Of a stretch of 64,000 nucleotides of DNA, positions 33,384 through 43,474 are shown one piece after another. Below the pieces are notes generated by a model that saw nothing but the letters and a program-made list of their open reading frames with translations, searched no databases and was not told the origin of the DNA. Where the stretch lies: assembly GCA_963728825.1 (NCBI GenBank), contig CAVSLA010000005.1:372001-436000 (forward strand). The letters are read 5' to 3'. Every line of letters starts with the position of its first letter. Position 1 is the first letter of the stretch. Made by a program: the position numbers and the translations under genes. This stretch comes from CAVREM01 sp963728825 (GTDB taxonomy: Bacteria; Acidobacteriota; Vicinamibacteria; Vicinamibacterales; CAVVIG01).

Positions 33384-35813
33384 TCAATCGCCGCGGAGCA
33401 CGACAATCGGGTCGACGCTGGTGGCGCGGCCGGCCGGCACGCACCCGGCGAGGACGGTGACCGCCGCCAGGACGAGCGCCATGCCGCCGAAGCTGATCGG
33501 ATCGGTGGGTGTGACGTTATACAGGAGCGATTGAACGACTCGCGTGACGACGAAGGCGCCAGCGCTGCCGACCGCGATGCCCACAGCTGCGAGGCGTGCG
33601 CCCTGCCCCACGACCAGCGAGAGGATGCGGTACCGGCTTGCGCCAAGCGCCACGCGCACGCCAAATTCCTGGCTGCGCTGCGCCACCGAGTAGGACAGCA
33701 CGCCGTAGATTCCAATCCCCGCCAGAAACAGCGCCGCCGCGCCGAAGATCGAGAACATCCACGTCAGGAAGAGAGGCGCCCAGAAGCGCCCCTCACGATT
33801 CTCGGTCCCGGTGCGGATGTCGAACACCGACAGCGAGGCGTCGGATTGCCCGATGGCCTGCCTCGCGGCCGCCGTGATCGACGCCGCCGGGATCCCGCCG
33901 GCGACGCGTATCGTCAGGCCCGTGTCGGACATGGCCTGGTAGGGGTACGGCAGGATCGCCAGCGGCTCGACGATTCCCTTGTCGCGCAACACCAGGGGTT
34001 GAAAGTCCGACACGACCCCGATGACCGTCAGCCACTCATCGGCCGGGTCGGTCGCAAAGCGGAATCGACGGCCGACGATGTCGGAAAGTCGTGGCCAGAT
34101 GCGAGCAGCAAGGGCCCGGTTGACGATAACCGCACCCGAACGCGTCGAGGCCTCCGCATCCGTGAAGTCGCGACCTGAGAGGAGCGTCTGTCCGAGCGTG
34201 TCGAGCGCGTGAGCGGTGGTCGCAAAGAACGTGACCCTCGGTTCTTGTCCCGCCTCGACCACTGTCCCTTCTGCCAGGATGCCGGCGTTTCCGCCGCCGC
34301 GGGACAGCGGCACCAGGTTCGAGGCGAATGCGGCCGTGACGCCGGGGAGCGCCTCGACGCGCCGTACCACGTCCTCGACCCGCGCCGTCATCGACTCCGG
34401 CGACGCATACCCGTCTCCCGCCATGAACAGCCGCATCGTCATCAGCGATGAGGTGTCGAAACCCGCATCGGCGTTCATGATGTTGAGGAAGCTGCGAACG
34501 AACAGCGACGCGCCGACGAGCAGCATCAGCGAGAACGCGACCTCGACGACAACCAGCGTGTTGCGCAGGCGATTGCGGGCGCGGCTGCCGCCGGCGCCAC
34601 GACCGCCGTCCTTGAGCGTGCCGGCAAGGCTGGCACGCGCCGCCTGAAGAGCCGGAGCGAGGCCGAAGAGCACGCCCGTCAGAACCGACACGGCGGTCGT
34701 GAACACCACGACGCGAGTGTTCATGCCCCAGTCGATGTAGTACGGGACGATCACCGTTGACGGGATGGCGGCCATGATCGCCTCGAGACCAACGTAGGCG
34801 ATGAGCATCCCGAGGGGCGCGCTCGACGCACCCAGCAGCACACTCTCCGTGAGCAGCTGACGGACCACCCGCCAACGGCCCGCCCCCAGGGCGGTGCGGA
34901 TGGCGATCTCGCGTTGGCGCCCGGTGGCGCGCGCGAGCAGCAGGTTCGCGACGTTGGCGCAGGCGATCAGCAGCACCAGCGATACGGCGCCCACCATCGC
35001 CATCGTCGCGATCTGCAGCTGCACGGGCATCAGGTTGTCGCGCATTGAACCGATCTTCGCGCTCCACCCTTCGTCGTCACGATGAGTGCGCGCGAGGCGT
35101 TCGGCCACGGCCGCGAGCTCGCCGTCGGCGGCGGCGATGGTCACCCCGTCAGCGAGTCGCGCGTACGGAATCAGGGTGCGCTCTCGACGCGACGACGCGT
35201 ATTCGAGCGGCACCACCGGTATCCAGAGCTCTGCCACCTGCGGAAACCGGAAACCCGGCCGCATCACCCCGATGACGGTGTGGGCGGCGCCGTTGACGAT
35301 CAGGGTGCGACCGATCACCGACGGATCCCCTGCGTATCGACGTTGCCACAGGCCGTGGCTCAACATGACGACCGGAGGGGCGCCCGGCTGATCATCGGCC
35401 GCGGCGAAGGGACGGCCCAGGACTGGATGCTCGCCGAGCAGCGAAAACAGATTCGAGGTGACCGCCGATCCCTGAAAGCGCTCCGACTCGACACCTTCGG
35501 TGATCGACAAGCTGCGATAGGAATGGGCGGCGACGTCAGAGTAGCTGCGCGCCTGTTCCTTCCAGTCGCGATAGTCCTGGTACGAAACCGGGCCGCGCTC
35601 GACGCCGGCCCCAGGCTGCGTGGAATAGAGAGTCACCAGACGATCGGGCTCTTCGAACGGCAGGGGACGCAGCGAAACGCTGTCGGAGATGCTGAACACG
35701 ACGCTGTTGACGCCGATGCCCAGGGCCAGACACAGAACGATCAGCGCCGCGAACCCCGGACTGCGAAGGAGTCCTCTCGCCGCGTAGCGGACGTCCTGGC
35801 CGAGAGTGTCCAT
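33384..35813 (-). CDS. ADOP-type ABC permease (MacB/FtsX duplicated orphan permease)
   Basis: The 809-residue protein has the acidobacterial duplicated orphan permease layout. An N-terminal signature DVRYAARGLLRSPGFAALIVLCLALGIGVNSVVFS is followed by MacB periplasmic core domain 1, an FtsX helix set (VSLVLLIACANVANLLLARATGRQREIAIRTALGAGR), a second periplasmic core and a second FtsX set (GIGIYGVLSYSVAQRSQEFGVRVALGAS), ending RATSVDPIVVLRGD. No ATPase is adjacent except the unrelated one at 32513. Substrate unknown. Confidence 0.9.
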   Translation of the reverse strand: MDTLGQDVRYAARGLLRSPGFAALIVLCLALGIGVNSVVFSISDSVSLRPLPFEEPDRLVTLYSTQPGAGVERGPVSYQDYRDWKEQARSYSDVAAHSYRSLSITEGVESERFQGSAVTSNLFSLLGEHPVLGRPFAAADDQPGAPPVVMLSHGLWQRRYAGDPSVIGRTLIVNGAAHTVIGVMRPGFRFPQVAELWIPVVPLEYASSRRERTLIPYARLADGVTIAAADGELAAVAERLARTHRDDEGWSAKIGSMRDNLMPVQLQIATMAMVGAVSLVLLIACANVANLLLARATGRQREIAIRTALGAGRWRVVRQLLTESVLLGASSAPLGMLIAYVGLEAIMAAIPSTVIVPYYIDWGMNTRVVVFTTAVSVLTGVLFGLAPALQAARASLAGTLKDGGRGAGGSRARNRLRNTLVVVEVAFSLMLLVGASLFVRSFLNIMNADAGFDTSSLMTMRLFMAGDGYASPESMTARVEDVVRRVEALPGVTAAFASNLVPLSRGGGNAGILAEGTVVEAGQEPRVTFFATTAHALDTLGQTLLSGRDFTDAEASTRSGAVIVNRALAARIWPRLSDIVGRRFRFATDPADEWLTVIGVVSDFQPLVLRDKGIVEPLAILPYPYQAMSDTGLTIRVAGGIPAASITAAARQAIGQSDASLSVFDIRTGTENREGRFWAPLFLTWMFSIFGAAALFLAGIGIYGVLSYSVAQRSQEFGVRVALGASRYRILSLVVGQGARLAAVGIAVGSAGAFVVTRVVQSLLYNVTPTDPISFGGMALVLAAVTVLAGCVPAGRATSVDPIVVLRGD

Positions 35814-35861
35814 GGCAGTGAGACGAGCCGCCGTGGGGTAAATGTTCCTGATTGCGTAGGC

Positions 35862-35880
35862 CGGGTCCTTGTTGGACCCG
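35862..35880. repeat. REP-like hairpin, GTAGG..CGGGTCC type
   Basis: The sequence cgggtcc-ttgtt-ggacccg is a perfect 7-bp stem with a 5-nt loop, preceded by GTAGG on the plus strand. It lies between the divergent ADOP and RCC1 genes and resembles the elements at 18913 and 51367. Confidence 0.55.
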
Positions 35881-35948
35881 CCGCTGACATCCGATGAGGG
35901 CCTTTTCCGTCCGTTTGCGCCTCTTGGGACAGCGAGGAGGCCTGGATC

Positions 35949-37265
35949 ATGAAACGATTCAATTACACGCGATTCGCCGGACTGCTGTTCGCTCTTGTCT
36001 TCGTGCTGCCGGCTGCGGCCGTCACATTACATGGCCAATTCTCATTCATTCGCCTTCCCCCTCCCACTGCGCCCTCGCAGATCACGGCCGGCTCCAACCA
36101 TACCTGTGTCCGGAAATTCAACGGCGACGTGTTCTGCTGGGGCGTGAATACCTCGCGCCAGGTCGGGATCATGTCGACGGCAAACTGTTCCAATACCGGG
36201 CAGAATCCCTGTGTCGACCGGCCGCAGTTCATCCTGCCGGGCGCCACGACGGTTACCGCGGGGGACTGGCACAACTGCGCGATTGCCGGCGGAGTCACCA
36301 AGTGCTGGGGGGACAACTACGCGGGACAGCTGGGCGACGGCACCGATTGGTCCCGCACGACGCCGACGCCAATCGCGAGCAGTCTGCAGTTCTCGGCCAT
36401 CGATGCCGGCTCGAGCTCGACGTGCGGGGTCACGAGCGGCGGCGAGCTTGCCTGCTGGGGCCTGCTGCCCTACAACGGGATGCCGTACTTCGGGCGATCG
36501 TCGAACAACTGGTCGACCACACCGGTGACGCAGCTCTCGCATCCCGGGTTCCGAACCGTCACGGTTGGCTTCGGCTTCATCTGTGCGCAATACGACGCGC
36601 ACGGATGGCGTGAGAACGACTGCAAGGGGTTCAACCACGTCGGGCAAATGGGGATAGACGGCAGCTGGATGCCTAAAGATGCGTGGCTCCAACCGTATGT
36701 CACCTTCTGGGTCGGGTCGACGTTCACGCCGTCCTTCTGGCGCGTCTCGGCTGGCCCCGATTATCAGTGTGCCGACATGCAGGACAACACGGTGCGGTGC
36801 GCCGGCAGCAATGCCAAGGGCAAACTGGGGATTGGCCAGACCGCCGCCGCCGTCCCGTCCACGTCGTCGGCCACGCAGGTCGGCCCGGCGGGCAGCCCGA
36901 TGCAGCTTCACAGCGTGACGACCGGCATCGCACATGCCTGCGCATTGGACTTCAGCGGACGCGCCTGGTGCTGGGGAGCGAGCCCCAACGGTCAGGTGGG
37001 CAACGGCGTCAAGCCCAATCCCGCTGATCCGGGCGCGAACAATTTCAATGCACCGCAGGCTGTCGCCGGAAACTTGACGTTCAGCGCGATCGCGGCCGGA
37101 TTCAACCATACCTGCGCGATCGGCACCGACTACTTCGTCTACTGCTGGGGAAACAACGAGGGCGGACAGCTGGGCGTTGGCTACACTGCCACCGGAATTG
37201 ACACGTCGACGACCGGAGCGGCGGTTCAGTACACCACGGTGCCACGCAAACTCGGCGCCTTCTAG
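35949..37265 (+). CDS. Exported RCC1-repeat propeller protein
   Basis: AGGAGG at 35935-35940 lies 8 nt before the ATG; the protein has 438 residues. A signal peptide is followed by repeated RCC1 blades of the form ITAGSNHTCVRKFNGDVFCWGVN, CWGDNYAGQLGDGTDW, HACALDFSGRAWCWGASPNGQVGNG and HTCAIGTDYFVYCWGNNEGGQLG. Conserved H-T/A-C and C-W-G cysteine pairs suggest disulfides. Secreted, probably a binding or surface protein. Confidence 0.85.
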   Translation: MKRFNYTRFAGLLFALVFVLPAAAVTLHGQFSFIRLPPPTAPSQITAGSNHTCVRKFNGDVFCWGVNTSRQVGIMSTANCSNTGQNPCVDRPQFILPGATTVTAGDWHNCAIAGGVTKCWGDNYAGQLGDGTDWSRTTPTPIASSLQFSAIDAGSSSTCGVTSGGELACWGLLPYNGMPYFGRSSNNWSTTPVTQLSHPGFRTVTVGFGFICAQYDAHGWRENDCKGFNHVGQMGIDGSWMPKDAWLQPYVTFWVGSTFTPSFWRVSAGPDYQCADMQDNTVRCAGSNAKGKLGIGQTAAAVPSTSSATQVGPAGSPMQLHSVTTGIAHACALDFSGRAWCWGASPNGQVGNGVKPNPADPGANNFNAPQAVAGNLTFSAIAAGFNHTCAIGTDYFVYCWGNNEGGQLGVGYTATGIDTSTTGAAVQYTTVPRKLGAF

Positions 37266-37274
37266 AACTCGGCT

Positions 37275-37313
37275 CCGCGGGGTTGACGGGCTGCACGCCC
37301 GTCGACTCCGCGG
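37275..37313 (+). terminator. Nested inverted repeat after the RCC1 gene
   Basis: gacgggc-tgcac-gcccgtc (37285-37303) forms a 7-bp stem, flanked by ccgcgg on both sides (37275-37280 and 37308-37313), which can extend it. It lies 10 bp after the stop. There is no clear U-tract, so termination is only likely. Confidence 0.4.
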
Positions 37314-37478
37314 CTACCTGCCATCGGCCTCGGTTTCGGAATCCTGCCCACATCAAAACCTTTCCCGTCTTGCCCCCGTATACGAAAGAGGCGTCTGCCC
37401 CGGTAATCGGACACAACGCCGCCGGATGACGCTAGAATGCGTCGATTCGCGAATACTCAGCGCGTCAGGATGAAAATC

Positions 37479-39671
37479 ATGATCACGAGAACGATGAAAC
37501 TTGCCCGGACATGGTGCGGTTGTATGGTCCTGTTCGGTGCGGGCCCAGTAGTCTGTCTCGCTCAAACGACGACCGCTCCGACACTCGCATTCACCCAGGG
37601 CCAGGCATCGGCTGGCGAGGCGGCCTACCGGCAGCACTGCGCGTCGTGTCACGGCAGCCAGCTGGAAGGCCAGCATCTGGCGCCAGGTCTGACGGGAGAC
37701 CGCTTCGATCGCACGTGGCGCGGGAAGCCGGCCAATACGCTGATGTTTCATCTGCGCCGGATGCCTCCGACCAAACCGGGCACCCTCGGCGACGACGCCT
37801 ACGCGAGCATTCTTGCCTACCTTCTGCAAGCCAACGGTCAGGAGTCCGCCGTCGCCGCGCTGCCCTCCGACATCGCCGCGCTCGCGGCGCTGACGATCCC
37901 GCGCCGCGACGGCACGCCGTCAGATCCGACCGCACCGGCCGCCGTCTCAGCGAGCGGCGCGGCGCGGTTGGCCGGTCTGAGTACGGTCACCGACAACCTG
38001 CTGCGTAATCCGCCTGACCGTGATTGGCTGCAGTGGGGCCGCACATATAACGGCCAGAACTTCAGCCCCCTGAAACTGATCACGCGGCAGAACGTGCCGA
38101 ACCTCAAGCCGGCCTGGCGCGTCCCGCTCGGCGGCGGCGTCAGCATGCCCACGCCGCTCGTCCATGACGGGGTGATGTTCCTGCAGACGATTCCGGATAT
38201 GGTGCTCGCGCTGGACGCCACGAACGGAGAGATTCTCTGGCGCTATCAGCACACGCCGAACGGCCCGTCGAGCCAGAAAATGGGCCTCGCGCTGCACGGA
38301 AACAGGGTCTTCGTCCCCACATCCGACCTGCACGTCCTCGCGCTGAACGCCAAGACCGGCGAGCTGGTGTGGAACAACGAGATTGTCACCAACGGCCAGA
38401 CGTCGCCTCGAGGCCGGTACCAGATCCGCAGCGCGCCGCTCGTCGTCGGCAACAAGGTCATCCAGGGAGTGACGGCCAGCTTCATGCCCGGCGGCGGCTT
38501 CATCGTCGGGCTCGACATCGACACGGGGAAGGAGCTCTGGCGGTTCCAGACCATCGCGCGACCGGACGCGCCCTTCGGCAACAGCTGGAACGGCTTGCCG
38601 CTCGATGGCCGGAGCGGCGGCTCGGTCTGGCATCAGGGGACCTACGACCCGGAGCTGAACCTGATCTACTTCGGCGTGGCGCCGACTTACGACACCGCGC
38701 CGCTGCTGCATCCGTCGAGCGACACCGGCGTGACCGCGGACGCGCTCTACACCAATTGCACGATCGCGCTGAACCCCGATACCGGGAAGCTGGTCTGGCA
38801 CTTCCAGCACATGCGGAACGATCAGTGGGACCTGGACTGGGTGTTCGAGCGGCAACTGCTCGAGATGACCATCGAGGGGCGGCGGCGCAAGGTGGTGATG
38901 AACGTTGGGAAGATGGCGATTCTCGACGCGCTCGACGCGGCGACCGGCGAGTACCTGTTTTCGATTGATGCCGGGACACAGAACGTCGTCACCCGCATCG
39001 ATCCGAAGACCGGGGAAAAAACCATCGATCGCGACAAATGGCCCGACCCCAAACGGCCGCTGGTGTTCTGTCCGGCGGTATCGGGGGCGAGGAGCTGGCC
39101 GCCGACGTCGTACAGCCCGCAGAGCGCGCTGCTCTATCTGCCGCTGACGGAGTGGTGCCATCGCATGGGTCCCGAAGGATTCAAGCTGCTCACGTCGGGC
39201 GTGGGACTTACGCCCGCGCCACATCCAGATAGCGCCGACGGCATGATGGGCCGGCTCCAGGCGATGGACCCGGCGGGACGGAAGCTGGCGTGGGTTCACC
39301 ATCAGTCGGCGCCGCTGTCGACGTCTCTGCTGGCCACTGCCGGGGGCGTCGTCTTCTCCGGCGACCTGGATCCGGCGTTGAAAGCGTTCGATGATACGAG
39401 CGGCAAGCTGCTGTGGCAGGCCGCGCTCGACGACCTCCCGAGCTCCAGCATCATCACCTACAGCGTCGGGACGACGCAGTACATCGCGGTGGTCGTCGGG
39501 CTTCGCAACAACCACATCAACGACCTTTCGGGAAACTACAACGCCTTCCGCAAGAGCAGGGGCGAGGCCGTCACGGCGCCGAGGGGCGGCGCCGCGATTC
39601 TGGGTCTTCGCCTTGTAGCCGGGGCGCGATGGCGTCGCGACGTCAGTTCCTCGCCGCCGGTGGTGCGCTGA
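37479..39671 (+). CDS. Exported quinoprotein with N-terminal haem c (cytochrome c-PQQ propeller)
   Basis: The start at 37479 is chosen because AGGA (37467-37470) lies 8 nt upstream; ATGs at 37437 and 37470 are alternatives, and TAGAAT at 37433-37438 may be a -10 box. The product has 730 residues. A signal peptide precedes a haem c domain with C54-A-S-C57-H58. From about residue 190 comes a PQQ propeller (WLQWGRTYNGQNFSPLKLITRQNV, repeated DATNGE/DTGK blades, GLDIDTGKELW, NDQWDLDWVFERQL). The order is haem first and PQQ second, the reverse of most quinohaemoprotein alcohol dehydrogenases. Substrate unknown. Confidence 0.85.
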   Translation: MITRTMKLARTWCGCMVLFGAGPVVCLAQTTTAPTLAFTQGQASAGEAAYRQHCASCHGSQLEGQHLAPGLTGDRFDRTWRGKPANTLMFHLRRMPPTKPGTLGDDAYASILAYLLQANGQESAVAALPSDIAALAALTIPRRDGTPSDPTAPAAVSASGAARLAGLSTVTDNLLRNPPDRDWLQWGRTYNGQNFSPLKLITRQNVPNLKPAWRVPLGGGVSMPTPLVHDGVMFLQTIPDMVLALDATNGEILWRYQHTPNGPSSQKMGLALHGNRVFVPTSDLHVLALNAKTGELVWNNEIVTNGQTSPRGRYQIRSAPLVVGNKVIQGVTASFMPGGGFIVGLDIDTGKELWRFQTIARPDAPFGNSWNGLPLDGRSGGSVWHQGTYDPELNLIYFGVAPTYDTAPLLHPSSDTGVTADALYTNCTIALNPDTGKLVWHFQHMRNDQWDLDWVFERQLLEMTIEGRRRKVVMNVGKMAILDALDAATGEYLFSIDAGTQNVVTRIDPKTGEKTIDRDKWPDPKRPLVFCPAVSGARSWPPTSYSPQSALLYLPLTEWCHRMGPEGFKLLTSGVGLTPAPHPDSADGMMGRLQAMDPAGRKLAWVHHQSAPLSTSLLATAGGVVFSGDLDPALKAFDDTSGKLLWQAALDDLPSSSIITYSVGTTQYIAVVVGLRNNHINDLSGNYNAFRKSRGEAVTAPRGGAAILGLRLVAGARWRRDVSSSPPVVR

Positions 39672-41188
39672 TGGCCGGTTCCAGGGTGCCGGCGTGGGCC
39701 GACATCTTCCAGGAGGGGCCGTCGGTTGAGGCGACCCGCGCCGAGGCCGCCGAGGCGGCGCTCACGCGGGCGGCCGCGCTCGGTGCTTCCTACGCCGACG
39801 TTCGCATCAACCGCTATCGGCGCGAATCGATCGCGACGAGGGAGCGGCAAGTGCAGAGCGTCTCGCGGTCGGCGAGTTACGGGGTGGGTCTGCGTGTCCT
39901 GGTGAACGGTGCCTGGGGCTTCGCCGCGACCAACCGCGTCGAGCCGGGCGCAGCACGCGGCCTGGCCGAACAAGCCGTTGAAATCGCCCGAGCCAACGTC
40001 CGGCTGACAACGCGCAAGATCGTGCTGGCTGACGCCGAACGGGTGGTCACGACCTGGGCCAGCGGCTTCAAACGCGATCCGTTCGACGTTCCGCTCGACA
40101 GCAAGACCGCGTTCCTCATGAAGTTGAACGAGGCGGCGCTCGCGGTGTCCGGCGTGCGCTTCTTCAGCTCGCAACTGCTCTTCGTCGACGAACAGAAGTA
40201 CTTCGCCTCGACAGAAGGGTCGCGCATTACGCAGCGCCTGGTGCGCAGCTATCCGCAGTTCAGCGCCACTGCCGCCGATCCCACGACCGGAGACTTTCAG
40301 ACACTCGCCGTCGTCGATCGCGCACAGCTCGTTGGCTACGAGTACGTGGACGACTACCCATGGATAGCCGACGCTGAACGAGCCGGCCACGAGGTCGTCG
40401 AAAAGCTGAAGTCGAAGCCGGTGACGCCGGGCCGCTACGACCTCGTCGTGGATCCCTCGCAGTTGTTTCTGGCGATTCACGAATCGGTCGGTCATTCGAC
40501 GGAGCTCGATCGCGCACTGGGGTGGGAAGCGAACATGGCGGGCACGAGCTTCCTCAAGCCTACCGATGCCGGCACGCTGCGTTTCGGCGCCAGGATTGTC
40601 AACCTGATTGCCGATCGGACCCAGCCAGCCGGCCTGGCCACCACCGGGTTCGACGATGAAGGGGTCCGGTCGGACCGCTGGCATCTGGTGCGCGACGGAG
40701 TGTTCGTGGACTGGCAGACGACCCGCGACCTCGCGCCGCTCGTCGGGCAGAAGCGGTCGCGCGGCTGCCTGCACGCCGACAGCTGGTCGAGTGTGCCGTT
40801 TCCACGGATGCCGAACGTCTCGCTCCAGGCGGCGGCGTCCGAGGTGACGCTCGACGATCTCTTCAGCGACATCAAGAGCGGCCTGTTCATCGTCGGCCGC
40901 GGCAGCTCGTCGATCGATCAGCAGCGCTATAACTTCCAGTTCGGCGGCGCCGTCATCCGGGAGATCAGGAACGGCAAGCTGGGAGCGATGGTGCGGGATG
41001 CCGCGTATCAGTCGCGGACGCCCGACTTCTGGGCCTCCTGCGATGGCCTCGGTGGTCCCGCGAGTTACCGGCTATGGGGCAGCGTGGCCGACGGCAAAGG
41101 CGAACCCGGGCAGACTGGGGCCGTCAGTCATGGCTGTCCGCCGGCACGGTTCCGGCAAATCACCGTGTTGAACACGGCAGGCAGCTGA
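39629..41188 (+). CDS. TldD-like metallopeptidase with Tat signal
   Basis: The product has 519 residues from ATG 39629, which overlaps the quinoprotein end by 43 bp in another frame. The leader MASRRQFLAAGGALMAG is a twin-arginine signal. The TldD fold is seen from about residue 40, with the zinc motif HESVGH at 284-289 (HExxxH), GLATTGFDDEGVRSDRW and C-terminal FQFGGAVIREIRNGKLG. TldD/TldE pairs are normally cytosolic (microcin B17, CcdA processing), so export would be unusual. The next gene starts at TGATG. Confidence 0.85.
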   Translation: MASRRQFLAAGGALMAGSRVPAWADIFQEGPSVEATRAEAAEAALTRAAALGASYADVRINRYRRESIATRERQVQSVSRSASYGVGLRVLVNGAWGFAATNRVEPGAARGLAEQAVEIARANVRLTTRKIVLADAERVVTTWASGFKRDPFDVPLDSKTAFLMKLNEAALAVSGVRFFSSQLLFVDEQKYFASTEGSRITQRLVRSYPQFSATAADPTTGDFQTLAVVDRAQLVGYEYVDDYPWIADAERAGHEVVEKLKSKPVTPGRYDLVVDPSQLFLAIHESVGHSTELDRALGWEANMAGTSFLKPTDAGTLRFGARIVNLIADRTQPAGLATTGFDDEGVRSDRWHLVRDGVFVDWQTTRDLAPLVGQKRSRGCLHADSWSSVPFPRMPNVSLQAAASEVTLDDLFSDIKSGLFIVGRGSSSIDQQRYNFQFGGAVIREIRNGKLGAMVRDAAYQSRTPDFWASCDGLGGPASYRLWGSVADGKGEPGQTGAVSHGCPPARFRQITVLNTAGS

Positions 41189-42520
41189 TGCTGCCGCGCA
41201 ACGACGCGCTACGGATCTGCGAGACGGTGCTCTCGCTCGCCAAAGCGGCCGGCGCCGAGGATGCGACGGCCTCGGTGCGGAGCTCGATGGAAGCGCATGT
41301 CCGCTTCGCGGACAACCGCGTCACGACGAGCGGCCGCTCCGAGGACATCGACATCGGCACAACGGTGTGGGTGGACCGCCGGCGCGGCTCTGCGTCGGCG
41401 AACGATGCAAGCCCCGACGCCTTGAAGCGGATGGCCGACGAAGCGGTGGCGATTGCGCGTGTCTCACCCGTGCATCGGGAGTACGTGCCGACGTTGGGGC
41501 CGCTCGATTACCCCGAAAGTCGCGGTTTTTCTGACGCGACGGCCGAACTCGATCTCGGCGCGCGTGCGGCAGCGCTCGAGCGCGTGCTCGCCGCCTGCCG
41601 CGCCGCGCAAGTGACCGGCGCCGGGTTTCACACGGCGAGCGCGTCGGCCGACGCTGACGCGACGGCACACGGCAACCGCCGCTTTTTCCGATCCAGCGAC
41701 GCCAGCTTCAGCGTCACGGCGCGCAGCGCCGACGGCACCGGATCCGGCTACGTCGCCGGCAACCACTTCGATCTGCGCCGCCTCGACGTCCCGGCGATCG
41801 CCGAGCAGGCTATCGCCAAAGCCGTCAGTTCGCGGCAGCCCAGAACGATCGAACCCGGCGTCTACCCGGTAATCCTCGAGCCTCAGGCGGCGGCGGATCT
41901 GATCGACTACCTGACGGCGAGCTTCGATGCGAGAACCGCCGAGGAAGGACGGAGCGCGTTCTCGGCCACAGAGGGGAAAACACGGGTCGGCGAGGCGCTG
42001 TTCGACGCCCGGATCAATCTGTACAGCGACCCGATGCATCGCGAGCTGCCGGCGGCGCCAAGTACCTGTCGAGGGCATTCCCGCCGTCCGGCTGTCCCTG
42101 ATTAGGGGAGGCATCCTCGAGAACCTGCAGGCCACGCGATTCTGGGCGCAGGAGCGCAAGCGCGAGCCGACGCCCGGCCCGGTGAACTACATCATGGAGA
42201 GCTCGGAGTCCCCGACGCCGCTCGACGTCATGATCAAGGGCCTGAAGAGAGGGCTCCTGATCACGCGGTTCTGGTACGTGCGCCTCGTGGATCCGCGGAC
42301 CATCGTCCTGACCGGCCTGACGCGGGACGGTCTCTGGTGGATCGAAAACGGCCAGATCCGCTACCCGGTCCGAAACCTCCGGTTCAACCAGAGCGTGCTG
42401 TCGATGCTCTCCCCGTCGAACGTCGTCGCGATCGGCGCGCCGCAGCGGCCATCACAGCTCATGGTGCCGGCGCTCCAGCTGGCATCGTTTGCCTTCACCT
42501 CTGCCTCCGACGCGATCTAG
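41188..42520 (+). pseudogene. TldE/PmbA-like partner of TldD, interrupted by one frameshift
   Basis: The ATG shares a base with the TldD stop (TGATG). The first frame carries MLPRNDALRICETVLSLAKAAGAEDATASVRSS to DPMHRELPAAPS. Near 42055-42065 the coding potential moves to the next frame (VPVEGIPAVRLSLIRGGILENLQATRFWAQERKREPTPGPVNYIM) and runs to a stop at 42520. A one-base insertion in agtacctg explains it. Joined, the protein has about 443 residues and matches a TldE/PmbA-type non-catalytic or partner subunit. It has no signal peptide. Confidence 0.75.
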
Positions 42521-43297
42521 CGATTCGGTTTCCGCGCTTTGAGGACGAACGTCGTCGGCATGACACGAGCTCGTTCGACCGAGTACCACCGTGCCGGATC
42601 GGCGTGCGTGTCGTCCGCCAGGCTCGCGTTGAACTCGCCTTCGATCAGCGCCTCGACCTGAAGCCCGGCGCGAAGCGTCTCCGTCACCCAGGTGGCGAGC
42701 GTCCGATGCGGGATGACGATCGGCACGCCCTTCCACGAGGCGTGCTCGCGCGCGCCTTCGGCGCAGTACCGGTTTCGAGATGATGTAATGGGTGCCGTTC
42801 CACTCGAGGCGCCCGAAGGCGGGGTGCTCACCACTCACCAGAAAACAGCCGCCCGGCCGCAAGTACTCGGCAACGAGCGCCAATGTTGCCCGCAAGTCGG
42901 TGGTCCAGCCCATCCCCCAGATGGAAAACACCAGATCGAAGTAGTTCGTCGGAATGCCGGGATTTACCTCCATCGGCGACTCGAACAGTCGGCATCGTGA
43001 AGCAACTGGCTGCAGCGTCTCGCGGGCGAAGGCAATCTGAACCGGAGAGAGATCGACACCCCACAGTTCACGTACTCCGCGCTGCGCGAGGTACCGCAGC
43101 GAGTGTCCGCTGCCGCAGCCCAACTCCAGAGCGCGCCACTCGGCGGTCAAATCGAGCAGTGACAAGCTGTCTTCTGTGGGGGCCAGCGGACCATACTCCG
43201 GAAGTGCGGTAGCCCCGTAGAAGCGGGGCGCCAGGCGATCCCATCCGGCGCGATTCATCGCGAGCACGCGCCCGGCTTCGGTCATCGTCTCCCGCAT
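42517..43297 (-). pseudogene. Class I SAM-dependent methyltransferase, frameshifted
   Basis: From ATG 43297 the product is convincing through ALELGCGSGHSLRYLAQRGVRELWGVDLSP (SAM motif I) and DLVFSIWGMGW to HPAFGRLEWNGTHYIIS. Near 42773 the frame changes to NRYCAEGAREHASWKGVPIVIPHRTLATWVTETLRAG and continues to a stop at 42517. One extra A in a short A-run (plus strand ttt at 42773-42775) would restore a 260-residue Methyltransf_11-like enzyme. Substrate unknown. It ends convergently with the TldE-like gene. Confidence 0.7.
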
Positions 43298-43474
43298 TGA
43301 CCCTCCAGTCCGCCCGAGTTCCATCCCGTCCAGCTGGTCGTTTCGCCTTTCAACGAACGCGATTTGGCGACCCGCAAACGACGGATCCATATGGGGGCGC
43401 TATGATATCCTCGCCCTTTCTGAGAGGGATCTGGACCTTCCAGAGTTCGTGCCCTTTATGCGCGGAGGCTAGTG

